Below, one piece after another: positions 1 through 6,405 of a DNA stretch of 9,767 nt (positions within the stretch are counted from its first letter, which is position 1; every line of letters starts with the position of its first letter). This stretch comes from JBCDCU01 sp039180865 (GTDB taxonomy: Bacteria > Pseudomonadota > Alphaproteobacteria > Rhizobiales > JACESI01): the NCBI GenBank assembly GCA_039180865.1, contig JBCDCZ010000173.1:1-9767 (forward strand). Direction: 5' to 3'. Both the position numbers and the translations under genes were made by a program. The notes under the pieces were generated by a model. That model had not been told where the DNA came from. It made no database searches and saw only the letters and a program-made list of their open reading frames with translations.

Positions 1-67
1 ACGTCGCAATACTGAGGTCCGCGCTTTCTGGCATACCGAATAACGGCGGGGCGCGGGGTCAAAGTGT

Positions 68-72
68 GGGAG
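68..72 (+). promoter_or_regulatory. Ribosome binding site of the M50 protease gene
   Basis: GGGAG lies 7 bases before the ATG at 80 and supports that start. The rest of 1-79 shows no convincing promoter hexamers. Confidence 0.6.
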
Positions 73-79
73 ATATTAA

Positions 80-1174
80 ATGGCGTGGTCATTCAAGATC
101 GCCCGGGTGGCGGGAAGCGACATCCGCATCCATGTCACCTTCTTTCTGCTTCTGATCTGGATCGGTCTGATCCAGGCCGATCAGGGCGCGGAGGCAGCGC
201 TTGAGGGTGTTGTCTTCGTCATTGCGATTTTCACATGCGTTGTTCTCCACGAACTCGGCCACGCGCTTGCAGCCCGGCGCTACGGGATCCGCACGCCCGA
301 TATCACGCTCTTGCCGATCGGCGGGCTCGCGCGGTTGGAACGCATACCGGAAAATCCGCGCGAAGAGATCGTCGTCGCTCTGGCAGGACCCGCGGTGAAT
401 GTGGTGATTGCAGGAGCGCTCATTCTGCTTCTCGGCGCACAGCCGGAACTTGGCACGCTTGGAACGCTTGAAGAAGCTCCTGATAGTGGCGGTGCCCGGC
501 AGGGCACATTCGTCGAAAGGCTCGCCGCCGTGAACGTCATCCTCGCCGTATTCAATATGGTGCCGGCTCTGCCCATGGACGGCGGGCGTGTTCTGCGCGC
601 CGTTCTCGCATTGTCGCAAGGAAGGGTTCGGGCGACGCAGACCGCTGCCAAGATCGGGCAGGGTATTGCCTTTCTCTTCGGTTTCATGGGGCTTTTTGGA
701 AATCCACTCCTTATCTTCATTGCAATATTCGTCTATCTCGCTGCTGCAGCTGAGGCGGAATCCGCCTCGTTGCAGGATGTTGCGAAGTCGCTCAAGGTCT
801 GCGATGCGATGATCACGCAGTTCGAAGCCCTCGACACCCAGGCAACGATGGCGGAGGCCGCCGATGCGCTTATCAGGACGACTCAGCAGGAATTTCCGGT
901 GGTCGATGGGGCCGGGCACTTTCGCGGGCTCTTGACGCGCGCCGCTATGGTGAAGGCGATGGAAGAAAGCGGTCCGCATAGCCCGGTTGTGAAAGCGATG
1001 ATCAATCTGCCGGAACGTCTCGTCTCAGAGCCGCTCGCGCCTTCGCTTGAAATCATTCAGGCTGGCGGAGCGCCTGCCTTCGCGGTGAATGATAAGGCGG
1101 GGCGCTTTATCGGTTATGTCACCCGCGAAAACATCGCGGAACTAATGCTGATCCACGCGGCCCGTCATCATTGA
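80..1174 (+). CDS. Site-2 protease family (M50) zinc metalloprotease with CBS domains
   Basis: This is a 364-residue polytopic membrane protein. The zinc-binding HELGH motif is at residues 57-61, inside a hydrophobic helix (about 43-65). The second signature of the family, NMVPALPMDGGR, is at 159-170, where Asp167 would be the third zinc ligand. Further hydrophobic segments lie at about 18-32, 97-120, 148-163 and 195-223. Residues from about 240 to 355 form a soluble tail that reads as two CBS modules, the first containing EFPVVDGAG and the second FAVNDKAGRFIGYVTRE. This is the layout of the SpoIVFB/Rv2625c-like branch of M50 proteases, which cut transmembrane substrates within the membrane; CBS pairs in this branch are thought to sense adenine nucleotides. 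The substrate cannot be inferred. The gene stands alone and converges on the permease gene with a 17-base gap. The start is supported by GGGAG 7 bases upstream. Confidence 0.93.
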   Translation: MAWSFKIARVAGSDIRIHVTFFLLLIWIGLIQADQGAEAALEGVVFVIAIFTCVVLHELGHALAARRYGIRTPDITLLPIGGLARLERIPENPREEIVVALAGPAVNVVIAGALILLLGAQPELGTLGTLEEAPDSGGARQGTFVERLAAVNVILAVFNMVPALPMDGGRVLRAVLALSQGRVRATQTAAKIGQGIAFLFGFMGLFGNPLLIFIAIFVYLAAAAEAESASLQDVAKSLKVCDAMITQFEALDTQATMAEAADALIRTTQQEFPVVDGAGHFRGLLTRAAMVKAMEESGPHSPVVKAMINLPERLVSEPLAPSLEIIQAGGAPAFAVNDKAGRFIGYVTRENIAELMLIHAARHH

Positions 1175-1191
1175 GCGAACTCATCGAGCGA

Positions 1192-2445
1192 TCAGTGTCC
1201 GCTGGCTCCCGCGAATGCACCGAAGATCAGTAGCGCTGCGCAAGCAACCACACCGCAATAGGGGACCCAAACCGGTATGATGAAGGTTCCTGGCGGGGCC
1301 GGTTCGCCCGACGCCTTGATGCGGATAAGAGACGCGCAGACCAGAATGAAGACCGAGAGCGTGATGATTGATGTCCACTCGGCAAGTTCGGTAATGGGAA
1401 ATGTAAGTGCAAGGGCAAGCACGATTACAACGGAAAGGACTGTCGCAATCACCGGTGTGTGGGTGATCGTGCTGACCTTGGCGAGGATACCCGGGAGTGT
1501 GCCGCGATTGGCAAGCCCGTAGAGCACCCGCCCGGCCATGATGATCTGCACGATAATGCCGTTGACGGTTGCGAGAATGGCAATCAGCGTGATGGTCGTC
1601 GGTGTCAGCCCGGTGGTTCTTGAAAAGACCAGCGCGAGTGGTGCGGATTGACCGGCGATTTCTTCCGCCGGAACGGCAACGAGCGCGGCCAGTACCACCA
1701 GCATGTAGATGGCAACGCTGATCCCGAGGGTGAGAAAAATCCCCCAGGCAAGTGTTCGTTGCGGATTGACGGTCTCTTCGGCGATGGAATCGATGTCCTC
1801 AAAACCGATAAAGGCAAAGAAAGCGAGAAGGCTCGATCCGGCAATCCCCGCCCAAACCGCGGGCGAGAAAGTGACAGGAACGGATTTGATGGCCTGACCG
1901 GCAAAATCCCCGCCGCCCCCAAAGGCGCCTATGACGATCAGAAGAAGTCCGCCCACTTCGATAAGCGTGAGGAGCCCGGCAAAAAGGATCGAAGAGCGAA
2001 TGCCGAGACACGCGACAAAGCCCGTTCCGAGAATGATAAGGGTCAGGAGGAAGGGGCGGTCAATCGCCACAAGTTCCGAGATGTAGCCTGCCGCGCCATG
2101 GGCAATCGCAGCAGAGGACACAATACCAATCGCCGCGACAGCAAGTCCGACAAGTAAAAAGAGCACTCTTGAATTAAAGCCGACCCCGACAAAATGCGCC
2201 TCCGCCGCTGCATAAGGCATGCGCCCGGTGAGTTCGGCAAAGGCTGCGGCTGGAAAAAGCATAACGATGCCAGAGATCAGAAAAGCGAGGGGGGCGAAAT
2301 CGCCCGCCCGCCCGATCACTTCGCCGATCAACACATAGATACCGGCTCCGACAGTCACGCCAAGGCCGTAAAGGACGACATAGGGAAGGGTCAGAGTGCG
2401 TTTAAGACGCGGATTTCCTTCCATGAGAGTTTCGGAAAAGGACAT
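1192..2445 (-). CDS. APC-superfamily amino acid permease
   Basis: This is a 417-residue, strongly hydrophobic protein with about 11-12 predicted membrane helices. After a short cytoplasmic N-terminus, residues 27-41 carry GVTVGAGIYVLIGE, the unwound TM1 glycine motif of APC transporters. FAELTGRMPYAAAEAH (69-84) fits the conserved TM2 and following loop. FFAFIGFEDIDSIAEETVNPQR begins at residue 209 and is the characteristic TM6 and following loop. The protein should therefore move an amino acid or related amine across the inner membrane by proton symport or exchange; the substrate is not readable. It is slightly shorter than many family members (430-500 residues) but looks intact at both ends. 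An AGGAG lies upstream of the ATG at 2445 with a rather long 13-base spacing; no better in-frame start is visible. It is divergent from the aldehyde dehydrogenase gene, and the two might share regulation. Confidence 0.9.
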   Translation of the reverse strand: MSFSETLMEGNPRLKRTLTLPYVVLYGLGVTVGAGIYVLIGEVIGRAGDFAPLAFLISGIVMLFPAAAFAELTGRMPYAAAEAHFVGVGFNSRVLFLLVGLAVAAIGIVSSAAIAHGAAGYISELVAIDRPFLLTLIILGTGFVACLGIRSSILFAGLLTLIEVGGLLLIVIGAFGGGGDFAGQAIKSVPVTFSPAVWAGIAGSSLLAFFAFIGFEDIDSIAEETVNPQRTLAWGIFLTLGISVAIYMLVVLAALVAVPAEEIAGQSAPLALVFSRTTGLTPTTITLIAILATVNGIIVQIIMAGRVLYGLANRGTLPGILAKVSTITHTPVIATVLSVVIVLALALTFPITELAEWTSIITLSVFILVCASLIRIKASGEPAPPGTFIIPVWVPYCGVVACAALLIFGAFAGASGH

Positions 2446-2596
2446 AGCGCTACATCGGCTCCTATAGAGGTTTTCCCGTAAGTGTCGCTCAACTGGGCCT
2501 ACGTGTTTTTGATATGTATCACCGTTTCTCTGGAACTGTTGTAAAGCTAAGGTTAGGCAGAATGCGCCATGCGCGGCTTGGTTGGAGGATATGATT
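2446..2596. promoter_or_regulatory. Divergent intergenic region between permease and aldehyde dehydrogenase genes
   Basis: These 151 bases must hold the promoters for both flanking genes. Visible elements are a perfect inverted repeat TGATA-TG-TATCA at 2510-2521, which overlaps a TTGATA hexamer (2509-2514) one mismatch from the sigma-70 -35 consensus, and a TTTACA hexamer on the minus strand (2540-2545). Neither hexamer has a good -10 partner at 16-18 bases, so exact promoters cannot be called. The repeat is a candidate operator. Confidence 0.3.
2584..2588 (+). promoter_or_regulatory. Ribosome binding site deciding the aldehyde dehydrogenase start
   Basis: GGAGG is 8 bases before the ATG at 2597 but only 2 bases before the ATG at 2591, and it lies inside the reading frame if the upstream TTG (2582) is taken as start. 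The spacing favours 2597. Confidence 0.65.
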
Positions 2597-4093
2597 ATGG
2601 ATGGAAAGAGCCTTATTGCCGGAACCTGGAAAGAAGGGGCCGGAACCTTCCCGTCCGCCCCCGCGAATGGTCCTTCGAAGATCTATTTTATGGGCACGGC
2701 GGATCTCGTGAATGAAGCCTGCGCCGCCGCAGAGGACGCCTTCTGGTCTTATGGCTATTCATCCCGTGACAACCGGGCAGCCTTTCTAGAAAAAATCGCT
2801 GATGAGATCGAGGCGCGTGGTACCGAGATTACCGAAATCGGAACGGCTGAGACCGGGCTTCCGGCAGCACGGCTTGAAGGCGAGCGCGGGCGGACAACCA
2901 GTCAACTCCGTTTGTTTGCCGCTCACATCCGCGCAGGAAATTATCTCGACATGCGTCATGATGGACCTCTGCCGGACCGTCAGCCTCTTCCGCGCCCCGA
3001 CCTCAAAATGGTTCAGCGGCCAATTGGCCCGGTCGCTGTTTTCGGCGCTTCGAATTTCCCCCTCGCATTTTCGACGGCGGGCGGCGATACGGCAGCAGCC
3101 CTTGCTGCCGGTTGCCCGGTCGTAGTTAAAGGCCATCCGGCCCATCCCGGCACTGGCGAAATAGTGGCTGACGCCATCGACGCGGCTCGGCAGGCCCTGA
3201 ACCTTCATCCAGGTGTCTTCAGCTTCGTTCACGACGGCGGCAATGCAGTCGGCAGCGCACTTGTTAAAAACCCTCTGATCAAGGCCGTCGGCTTTACCGG
3301 CTCGCTGCGTGGTGGCAGGGCGTTGTTCGATCTTTGCGCGGCGCGCGACGAACCGATCCCGTTTTTCGGTGAACTCGGATCGGTCAACCCGATGTTTCTT
3401 TTACCGCAGGCGCTTGCTGCCCGCGGTCCTGAGATCGCGAAGGGTTGGGCTGGTTCTTTGACGATGGGTGCCGGGCAGTTCTGCACCAATCCAGGGCTTG
3501 CTTTCGTGTCAGCGGGCGATCATGCGGAAACGTTTATCCAAGCTACGGCCGCGGCCCTTCATGAGACGGCAGAGCAGACCATGCTGACGGATGGCATTGC
3601 TCAGGCCTTTAGAGACGGGCGCGACCGGATAGCTGAAACACCGGATGTTGAAGCTCTGGTATCCGGCATGGCCGAGAACCGTTCGGTAAGTGCATTCTTA
3701 TACCGGACGACATCCAAGGCTTTTGTCGCTAATCCCAATCTTGCGCATGAAGTTTTCGGACCGCTTGGTATCGTGGTGGTGGTTGACAGTCCGGATGATT
3801 ATCGCCGCCTGATCGCGGGGCTTGAGGGACAGCTTACCGCTACGCTTCATATGGATGCGGGAGATTCCGAACGTGCCGCAGACCTGCTGCAGGCGTTGGA
3901 ACGCAAGGCGGGACGCGTCCTTTTCAACGGTTTTCCCACAGGTGTGGAGGTCGCTGACAGTATGGTGCATGGTGGACCCTATCCAGCGTCCACCAATTTC
4001 GGTGCAACAAGTGTCGGAACGCTTGCGATACGGCGTTTTTTACGCCCAGTCTGCTATCAAAACATGCCTGCCGAGGTCGCATTCACAGCGTAA
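2597..4093 (+). CDS. NADP-dependent aldehyde dehydrogenase, alpha-ketoglutaric semialdehyde dehydrogenase type
   Basis: This is a 498-residue soluble enzyme of the ALDH superfamily, oxidising an aldehyde to the carboxylate with NAD(P)+. From the start at 2597, FGASNFPLAFSTAGGDT (from 149) is the cofactor-binding turn, VVKGHPAHPGT (176-186) holds the conserved Lys178, GFTGS (232-236) is the dinucleotide loop, FGELGSVNP (257-265) carries the general base Glu259, and GQFCTNPG (293-300) the catalytic Cys296. The C-terminal stretch with NGFPTGVEV, MVHGGPYPAST and RFLRPVCYQNMP is typical of alpha-ketoglutaric semialdehyde dehydrogenases, which make 2-oxoglutarate from 2,5-dioxopentanoate in sugar-acid, pentose or hydroxyproline breakdown. 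No other gene of those pathways is in the window, so the substrate is inferred from family only. A related NADP-dependent long-chain aldehyde dehydrogenase is the main alternative. GGAGG 8 bases upstream decides the start; TTG 2582 is unlikely. Confidence 0.9.
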   Translation: MDGKSLIAGTWKEGAGTFPSAPANGPSKIYFMGTADLVNEACAAAEDAFWSYGYSSRDNRAAFLEKIADEIEARGTEITEIGTAETGLPAARLEGERGRTTSQLRLFAAHIRAGNYLDMRHDGPLPDRQPLPRPDLKMVQRPIGPVAVFGASNFPLAFSTAGGDTAAALAAGCPVVVKGHPAHPGTGEIVADAIDAARQALNLHPGVFSFVHDGGNAVGSALVKNPLIKAVGFTGSLRGGRALFDLCAARDEPIPFFGELGSVNPMFLLPQALAARGPEIAKGWAGSLTMGAGQFCTNPGLAFVSAGDHAETFIQATAAALHETAEQTMLTDGIAQAFRDGRDRIAETPDVEALVSGMAENRSVSAFLYRTTSKAFVANPNLAHEVFGPLGIVVVVDSPDDYRRLIAGLEGQLTATLHMDAGDSERAADLLQALERKAGRVLFNGFPTGVEVADSMVHGGPYPASTNFGATSVGTLAIRRFLRPVCYQNMPAEVAFTA

Positions 4094-4128
4094 GGTAAGA
4101 CACGAAGATATGGGCTTTCCGAATCTCC

Positions 4129-4977
4129 TTATTGCCTCTTAAAGAACTGCCAAATGCGCTCGTTAATCTGCGGACCGATCTCGTAGTACCAATGGGTATG
4201 GTTTGGGATCAGAACAAGTTCTGTTGAGTATCCCGCCTCTTTCATTCTGTTTCCAACGGCGCGCGCGCGGTCAACGCTGAAGATGTGATCCATATCACCG
4301 AGGTAATGGCGGATGGGCGGTTTGCGCCGACCGTGGTTGGATAGGTGACCGACCATGCCAACAGAAGGAAAGCCGCCATGGGTGGCGATCGCGCGAAACG
4401 GGGAATTCTCTTCCAATGCGAGCAGAGTCGCATAGACCCCGCCGGCTGAATGTCCGAACAGATAGACCCTTTGAGGATCGACACCAAAGCGATCGACGGC
4501 ATCGGCAATGATTGCGCGGAATAAACTGGTTGGGTCGGCGGTTGTTGACCAAACGCTCCCACTCAAGCTGTCCGGTGCGATCAACACGAGGTCATACCGA
4601 TTGGCAACGGATTGCCACATATCGACCACGGAAACACCGCTTCTGCCGCTGCCGTGGAGAAGGATTATCGCCGGTTTCTTCGTATCCCGTTTGGCGCTTC
4701 TCTTGACATAAGCATGGTAGCGTCTCGGGATCAGCCAGTGGTTGAGTGAGTGCGTTTCAAAACTATTTTGCGGCTCTGTATAAACGTATTCGGCAAGCGG
4801 GCCAGCGTCTGTGAAGCGCAGCTGAGAAACCGAAAATGCACCTCTTGAAGCGGCGGCTTGAGGGACTGCAGCCTGGGATTCGACCTGATCATCGCCCTGA
4901 AGGGACCATGCAAGAAAATAAGTGGCAGAGAACGTTAAGACGAATATGGAAACAACAAACAAAACAGCGCGAAACAT
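4129..4977 (-). CDS. Membrane-anchored or secreted alpha/beta-hydrolase (PHB depolymerase/esterase-like)
   Basis: This is a 282-residue protein. Residues 4-25 form an uncharged hydrophobic segment after Met-Phe-Arg, so it is a signal peptide or N-terminal anchor. A polar Ala/Gln-rich linker (about 27-45) follows, which places the enzyme outside the inner membrane. The hydrolase domain has the oxyanion-hole motif LLHGSGRSG (106-114), the nucleophile elbow GHSAGG (175-180, Ser177), an acidic residue in LGDMDHIF (Asp228 or Asp230) and a late His in PNHTHWYYE (probably His262), together a full Ser-Asp-His triad. The arrangement is that of the LpqC/PHB-depolymerase-like esterases and related prolyl-oligopeptidase-type hydrolases. 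The natural ester or peptide substrate is unknown. It converges on the aldehyde dehydrogenase gene with a 35-base gap that contains no clear terminator. The Shine-Dalgarno before 4977 is weak. Confidence 0.85.
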   Translation of the reverse strand: MFRAVLFVVSIFVLTFSATYFLAWSLQGDDQVESQAAVPQAAASRGAFSVSQLRFTDAGPLAEYVYTEPQNSFETHSLNHWLIPRRYHAYVKRSAKRDTKKPAIILLHGSGRSGVSVVDMWQSVANRYDLVLIAPDSLSGSVWSTTADPTSLFRAIIADAVDRFGVDPQRVYLFGHSAGGVYATLLALEENSPFRAIATHGGFPSVGMVGHLSNHGRRKPPIRHYLGDMDHIFSVDRARAVGNRMKEAGYSTELVLIPNHTHWYYEIGPQINERIWQFFKRQ

Positions 4978-5134
4978 AACGGGCTCGAATTTGTAATTGA
5001 AATACAGATTTTATAACCACCCAGTGTTTAAGTGCTGTAGTCGGTTTTGGTTAAAAATTCCTAAGGGAAGTGCGCATCGGTCTCTGGCACCTGTTCATTG
5101 TCCACTTTGACAATACTCGAAAACTAACCATCCG
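4978..5134. promoter_or_regulatory. Intergenic region upstream of the hydrolase gene
   Basis: These 157 bases separate two minus-strand genes and are visibly more AT-rich than the flanking coding sequence. On the minus strand TATAAA (complement of 5010-5015) is a good -10 hexamer 35 bases before the hydrolase start, but the matching -35 is poor. A perfect inverted repeat is annotated separately at 5097-5114. No open frame in this stretch looks coding. Confidence 0.35.
5097..5114. repeat. Perfect inverted repeat ATTGTC-N6-GACAAT
   Basis: ATTGTC at 5097-5102 and GACAAT at 5109-5114 are exact reverse complements around CACTTT. The element lies 21-38 bases beyond the stop codon of the LysR-type gene and about 120 bases upstream of the hydrolase gene. 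No T-tract follows on either strand and the arms are AT-rich, so a regulator operator is more likely than an intrinsic terminator. Confidence 0.4.
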
Positions 5135-6055
5135 TTATACAGGTTGCACGCCGGTCTCCCACGGCGGATTGCTGCCGATGCGCTCAAGCAGGAAATCCAT
5201 GAAGACGCGGACCTTTGTGGAAAGCACATTGGAGCGCGGATAGATAAGCCACAGGGCGGTCTCATCGGAAAAACGATAGTCTGCAAGCACCCGCACGAGA
5301 CGTCCCGTCGCCAGATCCGTGTGGATGTTCCAGATCGAATTCGATGCGATTCCGGCACCTGCAAGGGTTGCAAGCTTGTGGCTCAACCCGTCATCGATGA
5401 TGAGATTGCACTTGGCCGCCATCGGATCGAAGCGGGCCGCCGAGCCGTCTGGACCGATCAGGCCACGCGCGGAAAGGTCAGCAAAAGCGATCACATGATG
5501 GTTTTTGAGGTCGTCCGGCGTTTCGGGATGGCCGTGTTGCTCCAGATAGGCAGGAGATGCGCATAGGAGGCGGGTATCATTGGCAAGTTTGCGGGCGCGC
5601 AGGCTCGAATCCTCCAGCGACGCGTTGCGAAGCGCAAGATCATAGCTTCCTTCGATAAGATCCATCTGTTTGTCCGAGAGGCGCAGATCCAGTGTGAGAT
5701 CAGGATGCATGGCTGTGAAGTCTGGCAATATCGGTACAATGAATTGCTGCGCAAACGTGCTTGAGGCAGTGAAGCGCAGCGTTCCGGATATTCGCGCCTG
5801 TCCCTGGCCGAGGGCTGCACGGGCAGCATCTTCGCGCGCGATGATATCGCGGGCATAGGGAAGAAACTCCGCTCCCTCCATCGACAGGGAGACCTTGCGG
5901 GTCGAGCGGTGAAGAAGATCCGCACCGATACTTTTCTCAAGTTTCGCCAGCCAGGCGCTAGCAACGGCTGGCGCGAGGCCAAGCTCGCGGCCTGCGGCAC
6001 TGATGTTCAGCTTCTCGGCGGAAAGAACAAAAAGGCGAAGGGCATCGGTGTCCAT
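5135..6055 (-). CDS. LysR-family transcriptional regulator
   Basis: This is a 306-residue protein, the usual length for LysR-type regulators. Residues 1-60 form the winged helix-turn-helix: a first helix DALRLFVLSAEKLNISAAG, then RELGLAPAVASAWLAKLEKSIGADLLHRSTRKVSLSMEG, where the usual SQPAVS-type recognition helix reads LAPAVASAWLAKLE. Residues from about 92 onward (GTLRFTASST) make up the periplasmic-binding-protein-like effector domain, with the common landmarks LRLSDKQMDLIEGSYDLALR and a closing LERIG region. The YDLALR/LLCASPAYL pattern is that of the CrgA/AaeR-like subgroup. It is transcribed away from the 55-residue-ORF/oxygenase operon across a 115-base gap, the classic arrangement for a LysR regulator controlling its divergent neighbour in response to a pathway metabolite. 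The Shine-Dalgarno before the ATG is weak. Confidence 0.93.
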   Translation of the reverse strand: MDTDALRLFVLSAEKLNISAAGRELGLAPAVASAWLAKLEKSIGADLLHRSTRKVSLSMEGAEFLPYARDIIAREDAARAALGQGQARISGTLRFTASSTFAQQFIVPILPDFTAMHPDLTLDLRLSDKQMDLIEGSYDLALRNASLEDSSLRARKLANDTRLLCASPAYLEQHGHPETPDDLKNHHVIAFADLSARGLIGPDGSAARFDPMAAKCNLIIDDGLSHKLATLAGAGIASNSIWNIHTDLATGRLVRVLADYRFSDETALWLIYPRSNVLSTKVRVFMDFLLERIGSNPPWETGVQPV

Positions 6056-6072
6056 ATTATCTTTAAAACCCG

Positions 6073-6090
6073 AATTCTGATATCCGAAAT
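6073..6090. promoter_or_regulatory. Probable LysR-type operator (TTC-N8-GAA inverted repeat)
   Basis: AATTCTGAT and ATCCGAAAT are inverted arms in which 7 of 9 positions pair. The core TTC-N8-GAA (6075-6088) includes the T-N11-A pattern of LysR-type binding sites. It is centred about 26 bases before the regulator start and about 90 bases before the operon start, fitting autoregulation plus activation. The assignment is by pattern and position only. Confidence 0.45.
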
Positions 6091-6155
6091 ATGCTCTTTA
6101 TTTAGGGTTAGGCAGATTTCATATCCTTTGCAACAGGCTCACCCGTCATAGAGAC

Positions 6156-6161
6156 AAAGGA
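6156..6161 (+). promoter_or_regulatory. Ribosome binding site of the 55-residue ORF
   Basis: AAAGGA lies 9 bases before the ATG at 6171 and is one reason to accept this short frame as a gene. Confidence 0.5.
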
Positions 6162-6170
6162 AAGAAAATC

Positions 6171-6338
6171 ATGGTCAGCAATTCCAGTCTTGCCGTTACA
6201 GCCACAAACGAAGCCTGGGTGCTGGATGTGGCCATGAATTTCATGGCCGACCCCGACTACAAGCCGCAGCTTGAGGCGCGCACGGCGGGATCAACGAGCT
6301 TACACTTCGTCATCGAAGGCATTGACGATCTCGCCTGA
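6171..6338 (+). CDS. Small protein of unknown function (55 residues), first gene of the oxygenase operon
   Basis: I do not recognise this protein. It starts MVSNSSLAVTATNEAWVLDV and ends STSLHFVIEGIDDLA. Support for its being real: ATG with AAAGGA at 9 bases, about 71% G or C at third codon positions, and its position as first frame downstream of the divergent control region, 67 bases before the oxygenase start. It has no Cys, no membrane segment and no signal peptide, and is mildly acidic. The central part (about 19-36, with FMADPDYKPQLEA) and the hydrophobic-acidic end (FVIEGIDDLA) loosely recall the leader pattern of Nif11-like or nitrile-hydratase-like RiPP precursors, in which F-x(2-3)-DP-x(4)-L is followed by a hydrophobic/acidic segment; that resemblance is by eye and unproven. 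Alternatives are an accessory subunit, a leader peptide for downstream control, or a remnant of a larger gene. Confidence 0.6.
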   Translation: MVSNSSLAVTATNEAWVLDVAMNFMADPDYKPQLEARTAGSTSLHFVIEGIDDLA

Positions 6339-6394
6339 CGAAGCGCCGCGCAATAACAGCCGCAAATCATCATCCCCACAACACGTTGAAGAAA

Positions 6395-6399
6395 AGAGG
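6395..6399 (+). promoter_or_regulatory. Ribosome binding site deciding the oxygenase start
   Basis: AGAGG lies 6 bases before the ATG at 6406. The open frame continues upstream to a possible alternative start at 6271, but that extension overlaps the 55-residue ORF, is rich in Arg and Ser, and precedes the conserved part of the protein. Confidence 0.6.
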
Positions 6400-6405
6400 T
6401 TTTCA

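Larger units (their letters stand above)
6056..6170. promoter_or_regulatory. Divergent control region between the LysR gene and the oxygenase operon
   Basis: This 115-base stretch is AT-rich compared with its surroundings and must contain both divergent promoters. It holds the inverted repeat at 6073-6090. A TATCCT hexamer (6122-6127) could serve as a weak -10 for the plus-strand operon; no good -35 precedes it, as is common for promoters that need a LysR-type activator. Confidence 0.45.

Noticed and set aside
1..43. Possible C-terminal tail of an upstream plus-strand gene (frame 2, stop TAA at 41-43).
   Set aside because: Only 13 codons are visible and nothing in them identifies a family; frame 1 also stops early, so coding is not demonstrable.
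89..979. Long minus-strand open frame (296 codons) opposite the M50 protease gene.
   Set aside because: Its translation is rich in Arg, His and Cys with no recognisable motif, and the plus strand carries HELGH and other M50 signatures; it is a shadow of the GC-rich real gene.
1175..1191. Bidirectional terminator between the converging protease and permease genes.
   Set aside because: The gap is 17 bases with no hairpin or T-tract; nothing supports a call.
5062..5082. Terminator-like TTCC-CTTA-GGAA followed by T5 on the minus strand, between the LysR and hydrolase genes.
   Set aside because: The stem is only 4 base pairs and cannot be extended, too weak for an intrinsic terminator.
5107..5141. 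Plus-strand promoter made of a perfect TTGACA (5107-5112) and TATACA (5136-5141).
   Set aside because: The spacer is 23 bases, far from 16-18, and transcription would run antisense into the LysR gene; the TTGACA is explained by the inverted repeat.
6271..6405. N-terminal extension of the CmcJ-like gene to a start at 6271.
   Set aside because: The extra 45 residues are Arg/Ser-rich, overlap the 55-residue ORF and lie upstream of a good Shine-Dalgarno for the ATG at 6406.
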